A DNA stretch of 64,000 nt from Arbacia lixula (GCA_963669155.1 OZ022580.1:25975299-26039298); one strand, 5' to 3'; positions 44,647-57,123 are shown, counted from the first letter of the stretch. Notes: a model not told the origin generated them from the letters alone. A program made the numbers and translations.

Positions 44647-46132
44647 TTAAAGATTGTCCGTCCCTTTTGCAAGCTCAAAATTTGAAATCGTCTATCACGA
44701 TCGCAAATTGAAGAAAGTGTGATTCAAGACCATTTCTAAGAATATAGCATGTTGAAGCTTTCTGTATATGTAAAAAATGTCAGCCGTTAAATTTCAAACC
44801 GACTTTTTTCGTACTACGAAAAAAGTATTAGTCTTTGTTACAGTATCTATGTGGTTATTAAGCGTGTGTGAAATCATAATTTTATGAGTAATTACCAAAC
44901 TTTGGAGATGATTCATTCTATAGAAAACTATGCTGTTTGGTTCAAACCGTAAATTAACAGGTAAAAAATTGGCAATAATGTACAAAAATGATATCCTTGA
45001 ACATGTCAAAGAACTTAAATATCTTGGTGTTGTGTTGGACGGGAGTCTTAATTGGACTAGTCATGTTGATCATGTTGTAAAAAAGATATCACAAGCAATT
45101 GGCTGCATACGTAGAGTAAAGTATTACCTTACAAAAGAAATAATGATAGATCTGTTTTATTCTCTTGTTTTACCACACATTGATTTTTCTTGTACAGTAT
45201 GCAGGTATGGGGAAGCTGTGCCCAAACAAATATTTCACGTATCCAACGATTGCAAAACAAATACGCTCGAATGGTTCTTGGCATGGATTTATTCACTTCG
45301 GCAAGTTTTCTATTAAGCACTTTAAATTGGCAGTCAGTTAAGCAAAGAATCCGGTATCAACAAACGGTACTTGTATTCAAAATTCTCCATGGGCAAGCTC
45401 CCCCTTACTTAAATACCTTAATACAACGCAGAGATGTTAACTATACAACCCGTTACGCAACCCGCAGCCCGTTATTTGTTCCCACACCTAGAACTGAATA
45501 CATGAAAAGATCAATCTGCTACTGTGGTAGTAAACTCTTTAACAGCCTCCCAATCACTGTTCACTGTTGTAATACTCTCACAAAATTTAAATCAGATGTG
45601 CGTCGTATAAGCACCTGGGCACTGCGTTAGGCCGGGGGGGGGGGGGGGGGTCACTCACTCACTTACACATTTGTGTGACTTTTTTTTTCTTTTCCTTCTT
45701 CAAATGTGTTTTTGTGTTAGTCTTTGTTATTGTTATCTTTGATCTTTGTATTAACTGTATTTGAATGTTACATATTTTGTTATGTTTACGTGATTTGTAT
45801 CACAGGGCTCCTTTGGAAAGCAGTCCTCGAGACTGAAAGGACTACCCTGTCTAAATAAAACGTGAAATAAAATAAATAGAACAATTTTTTTCATAATGCG
45901 TTTTATAATTTTATAAACAGATTAATCAATAAAGCAGATATTTCAACACAAACTGCTAAGAGCCTGAGGTAAAGACTATTAATCAGACGTTGTTTACGTG
46001 CATTATTTGAATTTTACACTACGTATCAGTTTCAAATTGTGAATATAGAGCTTGCTATAGTATTTCTCTATATGTTTTGCCAATGTTTCGATGGTTTTGT
46101 GGTGATCTGAAAAAGGGACGGGCTGTCTTTAA
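44647..46132 (-). mobile_element. TTAA-target MITE, family A copy 4, split by a LINE
   Basis: TTAA at 44,647-44,650 and at 46,129-46,132. The minus-strand family A sequence runs 44,651-44,927 and resumes at 45,876-46,128. The interruption is the LINE fragment at 44,928-45,875. Without it the copy is about 530 bp, as expected. Confidence 0.92.
44928..45875 (+). mobile_element. 5'-truncated LINE (non-LTR retrotransposon) 3' end
   Basis: Encodes the C-terminal end of reverse transcriptase and the following domain. KELKYLGVVLDGSLNWTSHV, then LFYSLVLPHIDFS and, in a second frame, MQVWGSCAQTNISRIQRLQN, RIRYQQTVLVFKILHGQAPP and LFNSLPITVHCCNTLTKFKS to TGA. The frame changes once near 45,185-45,195, so the protein is broken. 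The fragment ends in an A-rich CGTGAAATAAAATAA tail. Its flanks ATAGAAAA and ATAGAACA (8 bases, one mismatch) look like the target duplication. The order of words resembles CR1/L2/Jockey-type LINEs; the clade is not certain. A G-run lies at 45,635-45,650. Confidence 0.9.
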
Positions 46133-46576
46133 TTCAACATACATAATGTTTTAAAGTTAAGTAATTAGCGCATATCTTCCCGTTGGCACTGATTTTGTTT
46201 ACGAATTTCTATTCTATCTAGCCTTTTCAGAATCAAAACTATCATACATACATCTATTCATGACTCACAGCTGCTCTTAACAATACGATGCATATGCATA
46301 TGCGATTGTGTCACGTCCACCTGAAATTTACAATAGGGTACTTTCATTCTCAACCATGCAAACAATTTAATCTTTCGCTCATGAACAGGAAGTGTTGTCA
46401 GAAAGGGCTTGTTATGCGTTTAATCCAGAGAATCGTCGGCATCTTTATGAAGCATTCTTTTGTGACTAGAAGGAGAGAACAATGAATCTGCCTCTGTACC
46501 AACGGTTCATGGTACTCAATAGTGCCATTCTCATTGGGCTTTAAAAAATTGAGAAGTTAGAAAAATCGCGAAGTTA

Positions 46577-46648
46577 GGGGGCGTGATGGGGGTGGGTGTG
46601 GGGTGGGGGTGGGGTGGGGGGTTGATTCAACCCCCCCCCCCCCCCCCC
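46577..46648 (+). other. G-quadruplex-like G-runs followed by a C-run
   Basis: Seven or more runs of three to six G within 45 bases (46,577-46,621), then GATTCAA and a C-run (46,631-46,648). A second G-run/C-run pair lies at 47,255-47,282. The remaining DNA to 47,299 is AT-rich with no gene. Confidence 0.8.
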
Positions 46649-47299
46649 TCTTGAGATCTCGGCCATCGGTCGCGCGATTGCGACAAAATTTGGCACGCAC
46701 GATACCTAAAATAAAAAAATTATTTTGTTATATTTTCCAAAATTTTTAATTGTTAATTTTAATGATTTAATTATGCAAATTTAGCCAACAATTATATAAA
46801 ACACTACATAAAAACATTTAGAGTCTAATATTTGGTTTGTATATCTGTTACAATATGTTTAAGAATTGGTCATCAAAAAAATTTTTTTGGAATTTCTCAT
46901 ACATCTCTTTGTTTTTTTTAACTTTTTTTGTGTGTTTTTTTATTGAAAATTGTCACTGACCACTTTTCAGTCATGATCAGCATCAAATTAATCAATCAAA
47001 ATTATCAAATGGAAAGATAATTAGGCTTTTATGAGTTTTATGAACGAGCACTGTTTTCCATAGGAAATGCACACAAAATTGCAAAATTGTGCACGTTTTG
47101 GGAGAACATACGTTAAGAAAACGTGTGTTGCTCCGTAATGGTATGCGTGAATGTCGCGAATTTGGTCTCAAATATTTGAAAGAAAAAAGTCAAGAAGTGT
47201 CGCGATGAGTCTTTCTTGCGTTGCGACATTATTGCACGAAAGGTTGAGGAGGAGGGGGGTCGATTCACCCCCCCCCCCCCGGCCGTTTTAGGGTTAAAA

Positions 47300-47425
47300 A
47301 TGGTTCCTTAAAGGGTTACTTAATTAGAAAAATAAGTTCCAACTAATCTATGTAGAATTATCCACTAACCCGAATTTCACATAATAAAGTCTCATTTTGA
47401 CGAAAATTTGAAAAAAAAAAGAAAA
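47300..47425 (-). repeat. Interspersed repeat D, copy 3
   Basis: Inverted relative of 16,285-16,460 and 26,698-26,850 (CATTTTGACGAAAATTTGAA, AATAAGTTCC). It lacks some of the internal words. Confidence 0.75.
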
Positions 47426-48242
47426 TTTAAAGTAATGTTTCATGCATTTTCCAATAGTACATCATGCGGAACAATGTAAAATTGCGACTTTTGTACTACA
47501 ACTTGATATCATGTTTAGAGCCTTTTTGCCATATTGTAACAATATTCCTCTATTGAGTCTTTATAGATGCATTGTAGGTATTAAATGTCACAACTGCGCA
47601 AGCAAATGGGGTCAGGATATTTCCCCAAATTCCTCTGCCCATCCGATTTTGTTTATACGTCAAATCCAGGCAAAAATCACCTAGAGAATCATTGAATATA
47701 TAGATCAAAGGAAAAATCTTTGTAAAGCTTTTTTTGTGACTAGAAGGAGAGTACAATGAATCTGCATGAAGGAAACTGCTGCTGGCACTCCATGTGCTTA
47801 AACATCCTTGATCAGATCACCATATTCTACATTAAAGAATTACTGATAGTCACAGCCTGCTTTCTGTAAACATGTTGAAGTTTACTAGTACTCCAGTGAA
47901 GGGGAAGAAGTAAGTAATACATTGTTTGTCATTCGAACATCTCCTTTTTCGGTTTTATCTCCATCATACGCACACGTTCACCCCTCTCTCCATGCGCTCC
48001 GCACCCCCCCCCCCCCCCCCTCCTGGACCAACACCAAACCATACGACAGATTGTCGCGCTAAACACATTAAACAAAAGCTGTAAAAGCGCAACATTGAAC
48101 AATACACTATGTAATCTTATAAAACATTATAAATCTCATAAAATGATAAAAGTGATAGAAATCAATCAATCCTCCTACGCCCCTTGATGTGCCATGGACA
48201 TCCGGTGTCACAATAATGCCTTCTTTTAGCATTTTAAGGAGA

Positions 48243-48430
48243 ACCAATAGACCATTCTCGTAACGTATTCACAACTTTACCCCTAACTGCGTAGTAACGC
48301 GTTATTGCATTCACCTGTATCTTGTCATTCAGATTCAATGGATGGAATGCACGTTGAATCTATTAGTTGTTGCTACTCGGTCAAACCTCGGACAAGCTTT
48401 GGGGTTCCCATTGGTAACATATTGTTTGAA
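48243..48430 (-). repeat. Interspersed repeat E, copy 3
   Basis: Inverted copy containing GGGAACCCCAAAGCTTGTCC and GCAACAACTAATAGATTCAA on the minus strand. Inherited by both duplication units (partner 54,985-55,165). Confidence 0.8.
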
Positions 48431-49061
48431 CGGCGTGAATAAAATTTGCATACATAACGAAAAGGGTCTATTCGAATCTCCACGGACTGTAGGAATGGAA
48501 CCCAACCTGCCAACGTTCAGGCTTATTTTGTATGAAAAAAAACTCATATCTCGATACAACTGTTAATGTCACGCATAAAAACTCCCTATGAAAAGGGGCA
48601 AACAATAGCGGTCAAAACAAAGAACACATCGCTCTTCTCACGATGTCGGCATCGCCCTATCTTTAAACCTGTGTTTCTATATAATCCAATCATAGTAGGA
48701 CATCAAAGTTGCGCCTTTTAAGTGAGGCAGTAAACATCGCCAAGCATGCATGACACATGCCAAAACATGCCTTCTCTTATTGTTATCTTCAAAAACAAAT
48801 TGGTCAAAGAGTTGAACGTGATCGTCCCAATCTTTTGTTCCCATTGCAAATAAAAACGCATGCGGAGCTTGGAGGGTGGATATAATTTATTGCCTTTACA
48901 TTTATTTGTACGAAGACAAAAAGTTCTAAGAGTTGGTATTTTGATATAATCATCTCTATGTTGGCATGCTTGTGTAAACATGCGATTACTGGGAGAAAAG
49001 AGCATGTAGAAACGTTCATAGATTATTTATTGGAGGGAGAGAGGGAATATTCTGTGTTGCA

Positions 49062-49100
49062 TATATATCTAGAGAGAGAGAGAGGGGGGGGAGTGAGAGA

Positions 49101-49148
<48 letters not shown>

Positions 49149-49162
49149 GAGAGGGGGGGGGG
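49062..49162. repeat. (GA)n with G-runs
   Basis: Microsatellite in unit 1. The partner at 55,818-55,912 differs in length and interruptions. Confidence 0.95.
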
Positions 49163-50426
49163 ATGGTGAAGAAACTTTGACCTCTGACAAGCTGAATTAC
49201 CCCTTTTTTGTCGTCACGGTATGCCTGTTAAAGCAATGAAAACAGATCATGCAGAGGGTGACGAACAACGTTGTTATTAAACCCCAGATGTGTATATCGC
49301 CCTCATCGTTTCTCGTCTTCATCAGCATGATCAGCCCTACGATCACTATCGCACCCTCGAACATGTCTAGCAGTGCCAGGTCACATTGATGTTCCCTTTC
49401 TGATGTTGTATATATGTACTCAATATCGTTGTCCTTTTATAGCGACGGAACTCTCTAGGAATGAATATGTGGTGTGGGCCCATGTGAGATGGAGGGGAGG
49501 GGTGGGACTCTACGGGCTTGGGATCGTGTTGATAATAATACATATACATTTTATAGGTGATGGGTGTAAAAGTGGAAGGGCTAGATTGTTTGGTCGTGGG
49601 CTCATGTTTATATCATGTCGTTTGTTAACATAGCCTACCTTATGGAAAACCAGGCTTACGGTGTCACTACGCCCTCACGCGGCGCGGCGCCGTATGATGC
49701 CAGAAAATCCTTCAGCGGCTGCGCGGTCCAAAAAGACAACAACAACTCTTTCTGAGTAATGTGTCGGCCCTAACTTAGCATGTGTCAGACGGTGGCAGCT
49801 TAATCTGGTATCAACTTAAAGCTTAGAGATCAGACAAAATGGAGATTCTAAAATTGAAGTGAAAATTTTTAGAAATCTAACAGTTTCATATTGATTAAAA
49901 AACACACGCGAATACTTGTTCTTTCTATATTTGCGCCATCTGTACCCGCAAACCTTGCGTTTTGACCAATTTCACCCCATTCATACAATGATATAAAATA
50001 TCTGGAAAATATATCAGTATTTATAGATCGATAGGATGAAATAACTGATTTTATCAAGTTGGTCACATTTTGCATTGAAACTCACAATATGTTGATTTTT
50101 AGCGGATTGAAATATACACGTTTACTTTTTATATAGTAGTTAAATATTTTAACGAAATATTTTTCAAAGTACTGTGTTTCCACAAGGCATGACAAAAAAA
50201 AAATCCGAAACTGACGGTTCGCACTCATTGGTATCACCCTGGCCGACTGTCAGCGGTGTGAGCCTAGTAACCATGGTGACGTCTTTCTCGGCGTTGCACA
50301 TGTTGTTAAAGCGGTTTTATAACCTAGTCATACCAAACTAGTTCTCCCTACGTTCTTAAAAAATTTGCGAAACGATCTTAAGCTTAGACGCAGCACAAAT
50401 TTGTTCGTGCTGCTTTTTTTACGAAC

Positions 50427-50870
50427 TTAAGGGGATAGTTAACATTGAAATTAAGCTTGTTGCGATAAAAGCAGAAACATGAAATAAACATAAAAGTGAA
50501 AGTTTGATGACAATCTGTCAAATGTTAAGAAAGTTATGATCTTTTCAAGTTTTGATTTTGTGACGTGACGTGCGAGACGCTCTTCCATATGTTATGTATG
50601 ATTTTTCTCTCAAAAAAACATGCATCCTTTTACCTGTGCATTTGATATATCATGAGCGATACGTTTTTACGTGTATGAATAAAAAATCGTTCCGTAGTCA
50701 GACACTGTATACAACATAATTATGGGCGAACTCCTCGCACGTGACGTCACAAAATTCATACCATAAATTTACTACCCATTGACTGATTTTCTTCAAACCT
50801 ACACTAATATGTTTCTTTTATATTTCCGATCTTCCCGACCTGAAAACAAAATAAAGTCAAAATCGTAGAC
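50427..50870 (+). mobile_element. TTAA element G, unit 1 copy (right end unclear)
   Basis: Begins TTAAGGGGATAGTT and continues with ATAAAAGCAGAAACATGA, GTTTGATGACAATCTGTCAA and TTTTGATTTTGTGACGTGAC. The same words occur in the complete copy at 56,643-57,123 and in unit 2 at 58,194. The expected ending ACTATCCCTTTAA is not seen here. A fragment of the family may also lie near 25,575-25,610. Confidence 0.6.
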
Positions 50871-50941
50871 ATGGTAGAGAGAGCGGCACAGTGGAAAGGG
50901 GGCTTAACCAATTTGCACCATTCATTGTCTAAGGATGTTAA

Positions 50942-51603
50942 AGGTCCTATGACATGAAAATGTATGTTGACTTAATTTGATGCAACTTTATACGTATATA
51001 ACAAAATCACTTACTGTTCAATGAAATTATGTGTCCTGTATCTTAAAATATTTTTTCTTTATTTCTTTATTTTTCTTTAAGCCCCGCCTCCAGAATATCC
51101 TCCAACTCAAGATTCCCCTTGTGACACCATCAAAGGTAGAAATTAGCTGAACAATAGACAGAATTTATGCACAAACTAAACATTGTAAAACTACGTGCAA
51201 GTGCTTATAATAGCAGCACGTGCTTATACAATGCATATTTTTCCCTCTTGGCATAGCTAGCACATTTCTGACATAAGGAAACGATCATTCCTACATGAAG
51301 GTTGTTAGATTGCATGGATGGTATTGTGTGAAGACATGTGATGCTCTTGTCGGCAAGTGGAGGTAGTCATTGCAATGTTTAGTTTGTGCCTAAATTTTGT
51401 CTATTATCCTTCTCATTTCTACCTTTGATGATGTCAAAAGGGGAATCTTGAGTTGGAGGATATTCTGGAGGCGGGGCTTATCAGTGCTGTAAAATAAAGA
51501 AAAATATAGGACACATAATTTCATTGAACAGTTCCAGATTTTGTCATATACACATTAAGTTGCATCAAATTAAGTCAACATACATTTTCATGTCATAGAA
51601 CCG
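50942..51603. mobile_element. TTAA foldback element with long arms, unit 1
   Basis: TTAA flanks (50,938-50,941 and 51,604-51,607) surround inverted arms of about 230 bases. GACATGAAAATGTATGTTGA, GCCCCGCCTCCAGAATATCC and CTCAAGATTCCCC each face their complement. 662 bp, non-coding. The partner in unit 2 is 58,687-59,341, so insertion preceded the split of the two units. Confidence 0.9.
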
Positions 51604-53948
51604 TTAAGACTTTTATCTCCCTGTTCAGTTTCTATTCACCTTGGCTGGGAATTCCTTTGATATCTATATATAGCAGTCTTAATTGCTCGGTTATGTACAG
51701 CATAACAACAAAGCTGTTATGAGACCTTTGCTTTACCTGGCATAGTTTCATGACAATAACAAAGGAGTACAATGAGGCAATACAAAGGTAGTGAGAAATG
51801 CTCAATACCCATTATTCTTGTAACGTAAAATAGATGTCAGAAACAAATATAGAGCCGGATTAGTTTGTGAAAAGACCGTCTCAAAAGGAACGATGCACGA
51901 ACAACGATCCTAGCTGATCGATGACTTTCGTGGGGGAGATGGGCTATTGTGCTTGGACAATGGATACATCGAGTTATTATAGGTACATGTACGCATAGGG
52001 GGGTACGCTTGAAGGGTGTGCTTCGGGGAAGGGGAAGGGGAAGAAAGGCAGCAGGTACTGGGGATGTTAGGGGGAGGGTCTGCGGTTAGGATGGGCTGTG
52101 GGCATGCTGGTAAGGTTTAGATGACTGGGGTCGGATTGAGACCACCGTGGCTGGCACTCTTCCCATGGCTGACTGTGTAACCATTTCAAAATTTAAAATA
52201 CGATAACATGATTTTGTGCTTGTCACCACCTTTAAACCATGTAAAAAGATGGCATAATTCCTCCACCAGAATGTTGTCCTAATCTGCATTCCACAATGAG
52301 GCCTGCACCACCCTCATGTTCGAATACAATATTTTTGGGGATAAAACGACATATAAAAAACATAACAAATACATGTAAGTGTGTCAATGCAGAGTCACAT
52401 ACCACACGCCACGCTTCCTTTTGGACTTGCACAAGAACAACAGAGTTTTTAGTTTTAGTTATATTCTCTAATTCATCTGTTTATTTCATAATAAGCTAAC
52501 TATTAGTTAACAAATATTTTACTCTTCTGCATCTCTTCTTTGTTGATTTGCATTTTATTGTAAATGTATGTATGTTTTTGTGAGAGGATGAAATCCATTT
52601 CATATCTTGAATTGGAGCCAAAAGATGACGGGGGTAGGGGGGGGGGAGGTTTGATAAAACAATCTTGGGGATATTTTGTTATTGTTTGAACTTCCTGAAG
52701 AAATGGATTTTCACGAGACAGATATTAATTTACAAGATCGATCATGCAATTTGTATCATGGTTATTGCTAGATGTAAATCAATAGTTTTTATGCAATTCA
52801 AATATGTATTGCTTGTCATTAAAAACCGTTTTTATGGAAGTTCAGTATAATATCATGTCCTATATATATCATAATTATGTTACATGTTTTTCTAAGAGTA
52901 TGTGCATCTTTCTGAAGTAAAATGTATGATTTTACGAGCACGCTGAAAGAGAATGAGGGTTGAGATTTTGAGGAGGAGGCTACAGCTCACTTTGAAACTT
53001 CCTCTAAACAAGGGGTAAAGTAACGGATTGTGGGGAAGTTTCTCTTCATATAATTGTCCTTGACACATAACCGAGCATTACACTCACCCGTCTAGAAATT
53101 ATGCAATTCAACCCATAACAAAATATGGAGCTCTTTCCCGTCAAATTTACTATGCATCTTATAACGTCTTACCATATCAAATTGTAAGTTGCTCTCCTCT
53201 CACACACCCCACCCCTGCTCCACTCCTTTGTAGCAACCATTTAAACAAGTTTCATAAAAGCCGAAGAATGTTTACTTTTCTTATCTCTTTATCATGTTTC
53301 TTTCTAATTCTTTGGGAGGTTTGAAAGGGGGAAAGGCTTTCAGCCTTTCATTCTGTCAGGTTTGTGTATGTCAATCAATATCGAATGTTAGCGTATTGTA
53401 TGTAGGAGTAATTCAGCGACATCTCGGGGTATAGAAACGAAGAACAGACTACAAAGAGGGTCGGGCATAATAGTTGCTCAATACAGAGAGTAGATGGCCC
53501 TTCAAATGCATTGTTTGTCCGCAAAACACACACAGGCGTGGGAGAATGGATGTAACACGTGGGCATTCCGGCAAATGGTTGTACAAAGAGATTTTGACAA
53601 TCATTTGTTAACTTGTCTCCATGGCGCTCTGAATAAGAAAAACAACAATAGTCGTCAATAAATAGGTAGCAAACAAGATATATATCAGAAGTAGCAACAA
53701 CAACGCAGATCTAACTACCACTAAGATTGCGGTTCATAGCATTTATATTTATTCCTTATTTTCATTTCCAACATTTTTAAATCATGTGACGAGATGCACT
53801 CATGAAAGCTCCAGCGGTATAAGTACAGGTGACAATAGTTACAGTAGTAGAAGCAGCAGCAGTAAGAGTAGCAGCAACAGTAGCAATAGAAGGAGTAATG
53901 ATAACAGTAACAGTTATAGTAATAATTGCAGTAGAAATAGTAGGCCTG

Positions 53949-54006
<58 letters not shown>
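53949..54006. repeat. (AGT)n microsatellite, long allele
   Basis: About 58 bases of pure AGT in unit 1 against about 19 bases at 61,872-61,890 in unit 2. Surrounding AGT/AGC-rich sequence yields polyserine or polytyrosine frames that are not genes. Confidence 0.95.
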
Positions 54007-54395
54007 AAAGAGTAGTTGTAGTAGTACAAGAAGAAGAAGTAGTAGAAGAAGTTGAAGGACACATAGTATATCTACTAGTAGTTCTATCAGAAGCAGAAGT
54101 AATAGTAGTGAACATGTAAATAACAAGTAGTGGTCATTGATGCACGCACTTGATGACAATCAATCCAAACGAACCTTTTAGATTGTCATAGTGCAATTAA
54201 TTTCCGCATACCATCATACTGCAAATAAAGACAGATAATATCTATGCAGATTTTAACTCAAATCGGTATCGATATAAATCTATTTCACATAGGCCCTCAT
54301 CCCCACCTGTGAGATGGTGGACACGGGGGAGGAGGGAGGGGTGGTAGAAGGGGCGGATGCGAAGGCATCACAGGGTGTTCATTCTGTCAGTCATG

Positions 54396-54595
54396 NNNNN
54401 NNNNNNNNNNNNNNNNNNNNNNNNNNNNNNNNNNNNNNNNNNNNNNNNNNNNNNNNNNNNNNNNNNNNNNNNNNNNNNNNNNNNNNNNNNNNNNNNNNNN
54501 NNNNNNNNNNNNNNNNNNNNNNNNNNNNNNNNNNNNNNNNNNNNNNNNNNNNNNNNNNNNNNNNNNNNNNNNNNNNNNNNNNNNNNNNNNNNNNN
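54396..54595. other. Assembly gap, 200 N
   Basis: Exactly 200 N between the two duplication units. Its size need not reflect real distance. The 47 bases right of the gap (54,596-54,642) do not match the sequence left of unit 1. Confidence 1.
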
Positions 54596-54984
54596 AGGAA
54601 AAACATGTCCCCTCCACCTTCGGGGAGCGATTTCCGCCCATGCTCCAGTGAAGGGGAAGAAGTAAGTAATACATTGTTTGTCATTCGAACATCTTCTTCT
54701 TCGGTTTTATCTCCATCATACGCAAAAGTTCACCCCACTCTCCATGCGCTCCGCACCCCCCCCCCCCTCCTGGACCAACACCCAACCATACGACAGATTG
54801 TCGCACTAAACACATTAAACAAAAGCTGTAAAAGCGCAACATTGAACAATACACTATGTAATCTTATAAAACATTATAAATCTCATAAATGATAAAAGTT
54901 ATAGAAATCAATCAATCCTCGTACGCTTCTCGATGAGCCATGGACATCCGGTGTCACAATAATTCCTTCTTTTAGCATTTTAAA

Positions 54985-55165
54985 GAGAACCAATAGACCA
55001 TTCTCGTAATGTATTCACAACTTTACCCCTAACTGCGTAGTAACGCGTTATTGCATTCACCTGTATCTTGTCATTCAGATTCAATGGATGGAATGCACGT
55101 TGAATCTATTAGTTGTTGCTACTCGGTCAAACCTCGGACAAGCTTTGGGGTTTCCATTGGTAACA
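54985..55165 (-). repeat. Interspersed repeat E, copy 4
   Basis: Unit 2 partner of 48,243-48,430. Confidence 0.8.
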
Positions 55166-55817
55166 TATTGTTTGAACGGCGTGATTAAAATTTGCATACA
55201 TAACGAAAAGGGTCTATTCGGATCTACACGGACTGTAGGAATGGAACCCAACCTGCAAACGTTCAGGCTTATTTTGTATGAAAAAAAAAAAAAACTCATA
55301 TCTCGATACAACTGTTAATGTCACGCACAAAAACTCCCTATGAAAAGGGGCAAACAATAGCGGTCAAAACAAAGAACACATCGCTCTTCTCACGATGTCG
55401 GCATCGCCCTATCTTTAAACCTGTGTTTCTATATAATCCAATCATAGGACATCAAAGTTGCGCCTTTTAAGTGAGACAGTAAACATCGCAAAGCATGCAT
55501 GACACATGCCAAAACATGCCTTCTCTTATTGTTATCTTCAAAAACAAATTGGTCAAAGAGTTGAACGTGATCGTCCCGATCTTTTGTTCCCATTGCAAAT
55601 AAAAACGCATGCGGAGGTTGGAGGGTGGATATATTTTATTGCCTTTACATTTATTTGTACGAAGACAAATAGTTCTAAGAGTTGGTATTTTGATGTAATC
55701 ATCTCTATGTTGGCATGCTTGTGTAACCATGCGATTACTGGGAGAAAAGAGCATGTAGAAACGTTCATAGATTATTTATTGGAGGGAGAGAGGGAATATT
55801 CTGTGTTGCATATATAT

Positions 55818-55818
55818 C

Positions 55819-55901
<83 letters not shown>

Positions 55902-55912
55902 GGGAGGGAGGG
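55818..55912. repeat. (GA)n with G-runs
   Basis: Unit 2 partner of the tract at 49,062, different in length. Confidence 0.95.
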
Positions 55913-56133
55913 GGCTGGTGGAGAAACTATGACCTCTGACAAGCTGAATTACCCCTTTTGTGTCGTCACGGTATGCCTGTTTAAACAATGAAAGCAGAGC
56001 ATACAGAGGGGGACGAACAACTTTGTTATTAAACCCCAAATGTGTATATCGCCCTCATCGTTTCTTGTCTTCATCAGCATGATCAGCCGTACGATCACTA
56101 TCGCACCCTCGAGCATGTCTATATAGCAGTGCC

Positions 56134-56325
56134 TGGGTGGTATTTCACCAAGCTGTTCGTAAGATACGAACGACATAATGAACGACTGGTAATCCCCTCT
56201 TGTGCTAAGTCAGATTCTAAGTGAACAGAGTGTGGTATTGCATTTAGCACAAGAAGGGATCACCAGTCGTTCGTAAAGTAGTTCGTAACTTACGAACAGC
56301 TTGGTGACCCCCCCCCCCCCCCCCC
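56134..56325. mobile_element. Foldback element, unit 2 only
   Basis: Left arm TTCACCAAGCTGTTCGTAAG faces CTTACGAACAGCTTGGTGA, and inner arms pair around GACTGGTAATCCC and GGGATCACCAGTC. The left edge reads TGGGTGGTA; the right edge has decayed into a C-run. Unit 1 has the empty site (GCCAGGTCACATTG, near 49,375). Confidence 0.9.
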
Positions 56326-56642
56326 GGTCACATTGATGTTCCCTTTCTGATGTTGTATGTACTCAATATCGTCGTCCTTTTATAGCGACGAAACTCCCTA
56401 GGAATGAATATGTGGTGTGGGCCCATGATCACATGTGAGAGGGAGGGGAGGGGTGGGGCTGTACGGGCTTGGGATCGTGTTGATATTAATACATACACAT
56501 TTTATAGGTGATGGGTGTAGAAGTGGAAGGGCTAGATTGGTTAGTCTTGGGCTCATGTTTATATCACAACGTAAGGAGAGCGATGTAGAAGAGAAAGTGG
56601 TGAGGTGTTCTCCCTGGGGCTCAGTGCATATCATAACATTAA

Positions 56643-57123
56643 AGGGATAGTTCGCCCTGAAATTATTTTTGTTCCAATAAAAGCAGACACATGACACATA
56701 TTAGTGAAGGTTTGATGAATCTCCGTCAAAGGAGAAGAAAGTTAGGATCTTTTAAAGTTTTGATTTTGTAACGTCACGTGCCAGGTGCTCCCCCATATGT
56801 TGTGTACATATTTTTTTCGAAAAAATTTCATTTTCTAAAAGAAAAAATAAGTATATATGTGTGCATCCTTGTCCCTGTGCACTTGATACATCATCAGAAA
56901 TACGTTTTTACACACATACCTTTTTGCAAAAATATCATTCCTTTATCAAAAACAGAAAAAGAAGCAATATGTGTATTTATATTATACATAACATAATGGG
57001 AGAGAACCTCGCATGTGATTTCAACATGTAATAACTTTCTGTTCCTTAAACTGATTTTCTTTAAACTTTAACCTTAAACCTGCTTATATCAAACCTAAAA
57101 TCATTTAATGGTGAACTATCCCT
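56643..57123. mobile_element. TTAA element G, complete copy, unit 2 only
   Basis: TTAA at 56,639-56,642 and 57,124-57,127. Termini AGGGATAGTTCGCCCT and AATGGTGAACTATCCCT are inverted relatives. 481 bp, no transposase. Piggybac or Kolobok target preference; superfamily inferred only. Confidence 0.9.

Larger units (their letters stand above)
47891..54395 (+). repeat. Large direct duplication, unit 1
   Basis: Collinear with 54,643-62,281 from CTCCAGTGAAGGGGAAGAAG to CATTCTGTCAGTCATG, where it stops at the N gap. In 48,361-48,535 versus 55,107 onward I count 5 substitutions in 175 bases. A stretch of about 320 bases (49,615-49,935), including a GC-rich patch with CGCGGCGCGGCGCCG, is specific to this unit. 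No protein-coding gene can be supported in it; open frames at 48,718-49,005 and 53,375-53,566 recur in unit 2 simply because the DNA does. Confidence 0.95.

Noticed and set aside
53375-53566. Open frame shared by both duplication units (PTCYIHSPTPVCVLRTNNAF)
   Set aside because: Conservation between the units is expected from the duplication itself. No splice context, no recognised family and no start shared by both.
53721-54159. Polytyrosine, polyserine, polythreonine and polyvaline open frames
   Set aside because: All come from the AGT/AGC-rich microsatellite block in different frames; the unit 2 counterpart changes length freely.
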